From contig JAKOPT010000089.1 of the NCBI GenBank assembly GCA_029778715.1, forward strand, positions 62,001 to 126,000: 64,000 bases of DNA, read 5' to 3'. This DNA is from Actinomycetes bacterium (GTDB taxonomy: Bacteria > Actinomycetota > Actinomycetes > Actinomycetales > Dermatophilaceae). Positions 58,037 through 64,000 of this stretch are shown piece after piece. The position numbers were made by a program, and so were the translations under genes. The notes under the pieces are model-generated. The model was not told the DNA's origin. It saw only the letters and a list, made by a program, of their open reading frames with translations, and made no database searches. How positions within the stretch are numbered: position 1 is the stretch's first letter; each line of letters starts with the position of its first letter.

Positions 58037-59416
58037 GTGAAGATCGGGAAGATCGCACCGATAGCGGGGCCCCGCAGACTGCTTCGGCGATGGCGCGACT
58101 TCCGCGAACGCCAACTCGAGGAACTGCGCGAAAGCAACAGGCCCCACCTCGGTGCGCCACCCCCGCTCGCGCCGGAATCACCCCCGGCTGCCGGCCCGGG
58201 CGCGCGGCCAACCGATGCCGCACGGCCCACCGAGGACTCCCCCGGCCCCGGACCCGCCCCCGCCGATAGCGACACCGCCGCCCACGGCGACCCGGCCGCG
58301 GCCGGCATACCGGCCTCAGGCCCCGCGGACGGCGCCGAAGCTGCCCTGGTTTCTCGTTACGGCGAAGCGGGACGCCCCCTCAACCGGCACTCCCCCTTCT
58401 ACATCGGCTTCGTCGGGGCCCTTGGCGCGCTGGCCGCCATCGCCCTATGGAACGCCTTCGGGCAACTGGCGACGACACTCACGATCCTCATCGTCTCGCT
58501 CTTCCTCACCCTCGCCCTCAACCCGCTCGTCGAAGCCCTGACCCGCCGTGGCACGCGCCGGGGTGGTGCCGTGACCCTCGTCTTCCTCGGGGTGCTCGTC
58601 GTCTTCACCCTCATCGGCATCCTCGTCATCCCGCCCGTGGTCACCCAGGGCGCCGACCTCATCGCGCGCGCCCCCACCTACCTCCAACACCTCCTCGACG
58701 CGTCCTGGGTCCAGCAACTCGACCGCGACTACGGAGTGCTCGCCAAGGCCCAAAGCGAGCTGACCAAGAAACTCACCGACCAGGCCTTCCTCGAGCAGGT
58801 CCTCGGCGGCATTCTCGGCGCCGGCAAACTCGTCGCGAGCGGCATCTTCCAAACCCTCACCGTCCTCTTCCTCACCCTCTACTTCCTCGCCTCGCTGCCC
58901 GCAATGAAGACCGCGGCCTACGCGATGGTCCCGGCCAGCCGGCGCCCCCGGATCGTGTCGCTCTCGGAGGAGATGATGCGCCGCGTCGGGTCATACGCCA
59001 TCGGCCAGGTCGCCATTGCCGCCGTCAACGCCGCTTGCTCGTGGGTCATGATGACGATCCTCGGGTTGCCGTATGCCGCGGTGCTCGCCGTCGCCGTCGG
59101 CCTGCTCGGGCTCATCCCGCTCGTCGGCGCGACCCTGGGTGCGGCGGTGGTCAGCGCGGTCGCGTTCTTCGACGAGCCGCGCCTGGCGATCGTCACGATC
59201 ATCTACTACGTCGTCTATCAGCAAATCGAGAACTACGTCTTCATGCCCCGGATCATGAAGCGCACCGTGTCGGTGCCCGGGGCGGTCACGGTCGTCGCGG
59301 CACTCGCCGGCGGTACCTTGCTCGGGATGCTGGGGGCGCTGCTCGCCATCCCGTTCGCGGCGGCCCTGCTGCTGCTCTACGACGAAGTCCTCGTCCCGCG
59401 CCAACGCCAGTCCTGA
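58037..59416 (+). CDS. AI-2E-family (PerM/YdiK-like) membrane transporter
   Basis: A 459-residue membrane protein. The first ~115 residues are cytoplasmic, basic at the start (RRWRDFRERQLEELRESNRP), then Pro/Ala-rich and disordered. The domain after residue ~120 has about eight helices with the AI-2E family blocks ATTLTILIVSLFLTLALNPLVEAL, RRGGAVTLVFLGVLVVFTLIGILVIP, and YAVLAVAVGLLGLIPLVGATLGA. Reported family members export autoinducer-2 or act as Na+/H+ antiporters; which applies here is unknown. Confidence 0.83.
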   Translation: MKIGKIAPIAGPRRLLRRWRDFRERQLEELRESNRPHLGAPPPLAPESPPAAGPGARPTDAARPTEDSPGPGPAPADSDTAAHGDPAAAGIPASGPADGAEAALVSRYGEAGRPLNRHSPFYIGFVGALGALAAIALWNAFGQLATTLTILIVSLFLTLALNPLVEALTRRGTRRGGAVTLVFLGVLVVFTLIGILVIPPVVTQGADLIARAPTYLQHLLDASWVQQLDRDYGVLAKAQSELTKKLTDQAFLEQVLGGILGAGKLVASGIFQTLTVLFLTLYFLASLPAMKTAAYAMVPASRRPRIVSLSEEMMRRVGSYAIGQVAIAAVNAACSWVMMTILGLPYAAVLAVAVGLLGLIPLVGATLGAAVVSAVAFFDEPRLAIVTIIYYVVYQQIENYVFMPRIMKRTVSVPGAVTVVAALAGGTLLGMLGALLAIPFAAALLLLYDEVLVPRQRQS

Positions 59417-59428
59417 CAGCCTGGCCAC

Positions 59429-59476
59429 GCGGCCGGCCACCCCCTCGCCGGAACACGCGTCGGGGTGGCCGGCCGC
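59429..59476. terminator. convergent hairpin between AI-2E-family gene and subtilisin
   Basis: Perfect 15-bp arms (59429-59443, 59462-59476) with an 18-bp loop in the 98-bp convergent gap. It probably works for both genes. Confidence 0.6.
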
Positions 59477-59514
59477 AACGCCAGCCACCCCGACGTGGGT
59501 GGAACCACCAGCCT

Positions 59515-61050
59515 TTAGGGCTGCATCACCGCGAGCGCGTCGACGACGCCGGCCCCGAAGTAACTGTTGTTACCGGGGTCGCCGACACACACCGCTCCGG
59601 CGGTGGCCGCGCTGCACGGCTTGGCCACGGCCCGCGCCTTGAGTTCGGCGATCATCCTGTCCGGGGTCCACGTGGGGTGGGCCGTCTTCATGAGGGCGAG
59701 GACCCCCGCGACGTGCGGGCTCGCCATCGAAGTGCCGCTCTTGGTGCCCCAACCGTTGTTGCGCACGATCGTCGACAGGATCGACGAACCGGGCGCCGCG
59801 ACGTCGATGACGCCCTGGCCGCGGTTGGAGAAGTAGGACAGCCGACTCGTCGTCGATCCGGCCGGGAACTGCTGGAGCGAGGCCACGGTGACGACCCCGT
59901 CGAGTTCGGTCGGGATGTCCTGGCAGCCGTTGTTGATCACCCGGGCCACCGGCGTGGTGTCGTTGGGGCTGCCGTTGTCGACCGTCTTGTTCGCCAGGTC
60001 GTATGCCGAGTTGCCGGCTGCCGCGGCGTGGACGACACCCTGGCCGGTTGCCCAGGTGACGGCGCGGCGCACGGCTTCCTTGGCCGCCGCCTGATCCGGC
60101 TGGTCGCTGCACCAGAACTCGAACGGGTCGATGTAGTAGCTGTTGTTCGTCACGTCCATCTTCTTCAGCCCGGCCCAGACGAAGCCGCAGATGGCGTACT
60201 CGGGGTAGATGTAGCCGTCGTCGTTGACGACCTTGACCGCGGCCATCCGGACGTTGGGGGCCACCCCGACGATGCCGACGCCGTTGCGGGCCGCGGCGAT
60301 GGTGCCGGCGACGTGCGTGCCGTGGTCGCTCGTCGTGGGGTACCACCCGGTGGGCGAGAGGTCCGGCCGGCCGGCAGCGGTGCAGTTGACCGACGACGCG
60401 ATGTCGATGTTGGCGGCGAGGTCGGGGTGGTCAGGATCGATGCCACTGTCGAGGACCCCGACGAGCACGTTGCGATTGCCGTCGGTGACCGCTTGGGCCG
60501 CCGGGGCGTTGATCATCGTCATGTCCCACTGCCGCGACTCCAGGGCGTCGCTGCCGACGCCGGGCGTCGGTGATTCGGCCGGCAAGTCGCCGTTGGCCGG
60601 TTTCCCGGTGGCCTTCTTGTAGTCGGCCGCCCCACGACCCCAGGTCGCGCCCAGGCCGGCGGGTGTGCCCTCGGAGACCGACGCGGTCCGGGTCGCACCC
60701 ACCGACTGCACGGCGTTGCCGCCGGCCTTGACGACCTCGGCCCGGAAGGCCGAGCGGTCGGAGTGGGCGATGACGACACCGATCTGGGGCCAGGACTGGA
60801 CGACGACCCCGCCCGCGGCGGCGACGGCCTTTTCCACGAGTCGGACCTGGCCCGGGTTGGCGATCCGGGCGTTGACGACATAGCTCATGAGCATGCCGTC
60901 GGGGAAGGTTGAGGGGACGGGAGTGGATGTGCTCTGGCCCGAACTGGTCGCGGTCGCGGTGGCGCCGGCCCCGATCGCCAGCGTGAGGGCGCCCAGGGCC
61001 GCGACCGCCGCAACCGTCCATCGCCTCCCGGCGTGCGCAATTGACTTCAT
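59515..61050 (-). CDS. secreted subtilisin-like serine protease (S8)
   Basis: A 511-residue exported protease. A signal peptide spans about residues 1-35 (basic start, VAAVAALGALTLAIGAGATATA). A propeptide-like domain covers ~50-170, and the catalytic triad is Asp201 (VLDSGIDPDHPD), His243 (DHGTHVAGT) and Ser441 (SGTSMASPHVAG). The oxyanion Asn is in AAAAGNSAY. GGAGGAGA precedes the ATG. The end lacks a sortase or cell-wall domain, so it is released or bound loosely. Confidence 0.92.
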   Translation of the reverse strand: MKSIAHAGRRWTVAAVAALGALTLAIGAGATATATSSGQSTSTPVPSTFPDGMLMSYVVNARIANPGQVRLVEKAVAAAGGVVVQSWPQIGVVIAHSDRSAFRAEVVKAGGNAVQSVGATRTASVSEGTPAGLGATWGRGAADYKKATGKPANGDLPAESPTPGVGSDALESRQWDMTMINAPAAQAVTDGNRNVLVGVLDSGIDPDHPDLAANIDIASSVNCTAAGRPDLSPTGWYPTTSDHGTHVAGTIAAARNGVGIVGVAPNVRMAAVKVVNDDGYIYPEYAICGFVWAGLKKMDVTNNSYYIDPFEFWCSDQPDQAAAKEAVRRAVTWATGQGVVHAAAAGNSAYDLANKTVDNGSPNDTTPVARVINNGCQDIPTELDGVVTVASLQQFPAGSTTSRLSYFSNRGQGVIDVAAPGSSILSTIVRNNGWGTKSGTSMASPHVAGVLALMKTAHPTWTPDRMIAELKARAVAKPCSAATAGAVCVGDPGNNSYFGAGVVDALAVMQP

Positions 61051-61147
61051 GGATCTCCTCCGCTTCGTCGTCCGCCGCGTTGCGGGCGACGGCCGCCAGC
61101 CTAGGAGGTAGAGGCGCCCCGTGCAGGGTTTCGCCTCCGGCGAAGTA

Positions 61148-63640
61148 TCAGGCCCGAATCCGTTCGTTGCCGGGGTCGTACATCGGGCGCAGCGACACCC
61201 GCGCCGGATGCCGCACGCCGGCCACGTCGACCTCCCAGGTGCCTGCTGCCAGCCAGGCGGCGCTCACCGGCTCGTCCGCCTCGACGAAGGCCAGTCCGAC
61301 CGCGCCCCCGAGAGTCCACCCGTAGGACGCGGACCGGACGTAGCCGACGACGACGCTGTCGCGCAGGACCGGTTCGGCGTGATAGAGCAGCGGCTCGGGG
61401 TCGAGAAGGAGGACTTGCACCAGGCGCGCCCGCGGCATACCGGCCGCCTTGGCCGCGACCACGGCCTCCCGCCCGACGAACCCGCCCGGTTTGTCGAGCG
61501 CGGCGGTGAAGGCCAACCCGACTCCCACGAGGGAGTCGGTGTTGTCGATGTCGTGCCCGAAGTCGCGGTACCCCTTTTCCAGCCGCAGGCTCGACAGCGC
61601 CTTGAGGCCGACAGGCCGGATGCCGTGGTGACCGCCGGCGACCAGGAGGGCGTCGTATGCCGCCCCCGCCCCTTCACGCGGGACGTACACCTCCCAGCCC
61701 AGTTCGCCGAGGTAGGTGATCCGGGCCGCGAGCGCCCGCACCGGGCCGGTCGCGGTGTCGATGACCACCTCGCGCACCGACCGGAACGGGAAGGCCTCGT
61801 TGGCGAAGTCCGTCCCCGGACACGCCGCCGCCAGGACCGCGCGCGAGAGCGGACCCTGAACGGTGAACATGGCCCACTCGGTCGTGATGTCCCGCACCTC
61901 GACATCGGCCGTCCCGATGCCCCGACGCAGCCAGGCGAGGGTGTGGCCATGTGCGGTGTCGGAGGCGACGACGAGGAAGCGGTCTTCGGCCAGTTTGGTC
62001 ACGGTGAGGTCGGCCTCGATGCCGCCGTCCTCGGCGAGCCACTGGGTGTAGGTGATCTCGCCGATCGCGCCGTCGACATCGGCCGTGGAGAGCCTGGAGA
62101 GCACCCGTCCGGCGTCAGCACCGGTCACCTCGAACTTGGCCATGAACGACATGTCCATGAGGCCCACCGCCTCGCGCACGCACCGGTGCTCGGCTTCCCA
62201 GTGCGCGAACCACGGCTGGACACCCCACCCTGGTTCGGCCTGCGCGGGCACCCCGCGCCCGGCATACCAGTCGGCGCTCTCCCAACCGGAGACGTCCCGC
62301 AGATAAGCCCCCTGGGCGACCATCCGGTCGAGCACGGGTGAGGCGAAGACCCCGCGCCCGGACGCGAGCTGGATGCCCGGGGTGTGGGCGGCATACACGG
62401 TGCCGAGGATTTCGGCGGTGCGGGCCGCGCGATAGGCCAGCGCCAACTGGTGAGCGCGGAAGCGGTCGACGTTGAAGCCCGTGACGTCGACATCGGGGCG
62501 CCCGGTGAGGATCCAGTGCGCCATGATCCGCCCCAACCCGCCGCTGGAGAGGATGCCCACGGAGTTGAGCCCGGCGCAGACGAAGTAGCCGCCAATGCTG
62601 CCCGACTCCCCCACTGCGGGCGCGAGATCGGGCATGAACGACTCGGGCCCGCAGAAGAAGGTGCGCACGCCGACATCGAGGGTCGCCGGGACCCGAGCCA
62701 TCGCCTTCTCGACGAACGGACCCATCCGTTCCCAGTCGGGGGTGATCTCGCCGAAGGAGAAGTCCCGCGGGATGCCGTTCACCCGCCACGGGGCAGCGAC
62801 CGGTTCGAAGAGACCGACCATCATGCCGCCCCCCTCCTCGCGGTAATAGCCGTAGGAGGCGGGGTCCTCGAACACCGGGGCGTCCGGGCTCATCCCGTCG
62901 AGGTGGTCGGTGATGAGGTAGTAATGCTCGGCGGCCTGGTTGGGGATGACGAGGCCGTTGCGTTCGCCGAGCTCCCGCGCCCACATACCGGCGCAGTTGA
63001 CGACGATGTCGCACTCGATGTCGAGGGTTTCGCCGCGGTATGCCGCCCGCACGCCGGTCGTGCGCTCGCGGGCCCCATCGGGGCGAGTGAGCACCTGCTC
63101 GACGCTGACCCCCTCGACGACCCGCACGCCGAGGTTCTTGGCGCCACGGGCCAAGGACATGGTGAGGTCGACGGGGTTGACCCGCCCGTCGCGGGGGACG
63201 TAGAACCCGGCGAGCAGGTCGTCGGTACGCGCGAGCGGGAAAAGGTCGGCCATCTCGGCCGGACCGATCTCGTGGACCTCCAGGCCGATATGCCGCTGGA
63301 AGGCCGCGACCCGGCGGTACTCCTCGAGGCGATCACGATCGGCCGCGGCCTCGATGAGCCCCACCGGCTTGAACCCGGTCGAGACCCCGGTTTCGGCCTC
63401 GAGGCGGGCGTAGAGATCGCGCGAGTAGAGCCGCATCCGGGTGCTCGTCTCGGAGGTCGACCCGAAGCACGTCATCAAGCCGGCAGCATGCCAGGTGGTG
63501 CCCGAGGTGAGTTTGTCGCGCTCGAGGACAAGGACGTCGCTCTCGCCGGCGTGGGCGAGGTGGTAGGCGATCGAGGTGCCGATCACCCCACCCCCGATGA
63601 TGACGATGCGGGCGCGGCTGGGCAGGGAGGGCAGGCTCAC
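61148..63640 (-). CDS. FAD-dependent dimethylglycine/sarcosine dehydrogenase-like with GcvT domain
   Basis: An 830-residue two-domain enzyme. The N-terminal half is a DAO-type FAD oxidoreductase (IVIIGGGVIGTSIAYHLAHAGE Rossmann motif, SGTTWHAAGLMTCF for covalent or tight FAD, PVFEDPASYGYYREEGGGMMVGLFE). The C-terminal half is a GcvT-like folate-binding domain (FEVTGADAGRVLSRLS; GYRDFGHDIDNTDSLVGVGL). It would demethylate dimethylglycine or sarcosine, passing C1 units to folate and electrons to ETF. GTG 63640 lies 7 bases after minus-strand TACCGT (leaderless). Confidence 0.88.
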   Translation of the reverse strand: MSLPSLPSRARIVIIGGGVIGTSIAYHLAHAGESDVLVLERDKLTSGTTWHAAGLMTCFGSTSETSTRMRLYSRDLYARLEAETGVSTGFKPVGLIEAAADRDRLEEYRRVAAFQRHIGLEVHEIGPAEMADLFPLARTDDLLAGFYVPRDGRVNPVDLTMSLARGAKNLGVRVVEGVSVEQVLTRPDGARERTTGVRAAYRGETLDIECDIVVNCAGMWARELGERNGLVIPNQAAEHYYLITDHLDGMSPDAPVFEDPASYGYYREEGGGMMVGLFEPVAAPWRVNGIPRDFSFGEITPDWERMGPFVEKAMARVPATLDVGVRTFFCGPESFMPDLAPAVGESGSIGGYFVCAGLNSVGILSSGGLGRIMAHWILTGRPDVDVTGFNVDRFRAHQLALAYRAARTAEILGTVYAAHTPGIQLASGRGVFASPVLDRMVAQGAYLRDVSGWESADWYAGRGVPAQAEPGWGVQPWFAHWEAEHRCVREAVGLMDMSFMAKFEVTGADAGRVLSRLSTADVDGAIGEITYTQWLAEDGGIEADLTVTKLAEDRFLVVASDTAHGHTLAWLRRGIGTADVEVRDITTEWAMFTVQGPLSRAVLAAACPGTDFANEAFPFRSVREVVIDTATGPVRALAARITYLGELGWEVYVPREGAGAAYDALLVAGGHHGIRPVGLKALSSLRLEKGYRDFGHDIDNTDSLVGVGLAFTAALDKPGGFVGREAVVAAKAAGMPRARLVQVLLLDPEPLLYHAEPVLRDSVVVGYVRSASYGWTLGGAVGLAFVEADEPVSAAWLAAGTWEVDVAGVRHPARVSLRPMYDPGNERIRA

Positions 63641-63647
63641 GCCGCCT

Positions 63648-63653
63648 ACGGTA
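63648..63653 (-). promoter_or_regulatory. -10 hexamer for leaderless dimethylglycine dehydrogenase-like gene
   Basis: TACCGT on the minus strand, 7 bases before the GTG at 63640. It overlaps a GTATGCC copy (63651). Confidence 0.5.
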
Positions 63654-63820
63654 TGCCGTCCCCACCCCACCCCGGGCACGCGGTGGACACTTCGTTCACT
63701 CGCGCCTCCCTGCGCTGGGCGGGTGTGCACTCGTTGCCCACTTCGAACTGGGCGCCTTGCCTATTAATTCGCCATCTTGTTAGGTGATCTGTATAGCCCA
63801 CCAAGCAACCGGAGGACAGA

Positions 63821-64000
63821 ATGCGCACTGGCGAACCGTTCCGAATCAAGATGGTCGAGCCGTTGCCCATCACGACCCGCGCCCAGCGGGAGGAGGCGAT
63901 TGCCGCGGCGGGCTACAACACGTTCTTGTTGCCGAGCGGCGTCGTCGGCATCGACCTGCTCACCGACTCGGGGACCACCGCGATGAGTGATCGGCAGTGG
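63821..64000 (+). CDS. tyrosine phenol-lyase/tryptophanase-like beta-eliminating lyase, N-terminal part
   Basis: First 60 codons of a PLP beta-eliminating lyase, which cuts tyrosine to phenol (or tryptophan to indole), pyruvate and ammonia. [34 protein letters not shown] and the strongly conserved [17 protein letters not shown] are visible. REEAI resembles tryptophanase, while AGYNTFLL and MSDRQW resemble tyrosine phenol-lyase, so the substrate is open. GGAGGACAG lies 5-10 bases before ATG 63821. The local upstream DNA is unusually AT-rich (around 63757-63790), with a candidate promoter TTGCCT-N17-TTAGGT. Confidence 0.85.
   Translation, partial: MRTGEPFRIKMVEPLPITTRAQREEAIAAAGYNTFLLPSGVVGIDLLTDSGTTAMSDRQW

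Overview
The window is high-GC DNA (about 70 % G+C by eye) packed with actinobacterial families: gatCAB, NAD-dependent ligase, the GlgE alpha-glucan pathway, a crotonyl-CoA carboxylase/reductase, ESX-type small proteins, and many start codons lying 6-7 bases after a TAnnnT hexamer (leaderless mRNAs). It is most likely a chromosomal segment of a Micrococcales member of the Intrasporangiaceae/Dermatophilaceae type; that family-level placement is an inference. About 94 % is coding. No rRNA, tRNA, CRISPR array, prophage or transposase was seen.

Layout. 1-2438: gatCAB operon (minus), with gatB leaving the left edge. 2581-4471: a small ORF, a calcineurin-like phosphoesterase and two small membrane proteins. 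4616-6745: a four-gene, translationally coupled ESX/type VII-like operon. 6772-8883: ligA. 8992-11789: an ABC exporter pair. 11830-12452: a vapBC toxin-antitoxin pair whose promoter sits inside a 13-bp perfect palindrome. 12577-16035: acyl-CoA synthetase, EamA transporter and a MetE-like protein. 16112-16291: three tandem palindromes. 16286-20536: a PNPOx-like protein, LtrA, mnmA and a cysteine desulfurase. 20671-20842: four more copies of the same palindrome family with an exact 46-bp period. 20859-25506: MFS exporter, etfAB, enoyl-CoA hydratase and a YbjN-like protein.

25542-42513 is mostly alpha-glucan metabolism: glgX, glgE, glgP (convergent), treS and one continuous frame joining maltokinase to the branching enzyme GlgB, with pgm further on. 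Together these encode trehalose -> maltose -> maltose-1-phosphate -> branched glucan, plus phosphorolysis and debranching. A LacI-type palindrome lies between the divergent glgP and treS. Inserted here is a small sulfur module (SQR/FCSD-like flavoprotein, DsrC/TusE-like and DsrE-like proteins) preceded by a CsoR/CstR-type operator. 42599-47092 holds a TfoX-like protein, an ATP-grasp protein, two esterase-like hydrolases and a CnoX-like protein. 47159-54372 is a lipoprotein, membrane protein, MarR regulator and an ABC exporter with two unlike ATPases. 54471-57885 carries thiolase, an epimerase and crotonyl-CoA carboxylase/reductase (ethylmalonyl-CoA chemistry). The right end has an AI-2E-family membrane protein, a secreted subtilisin, a two-domain FAD/GcvT dehydrogenase, and the start of a tyrosine phenol-lyase/tryptophanase-type gene.

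Two genome-scale patterns stand out. The heptamer GTATGCC (usually GTATGCCG) occurs about 88 times in 64 kb, equally in both orientations and more densely in intergenic DNA than in genes. Several families of repeated palindromes or hairpins occupy gene ends and promoters.
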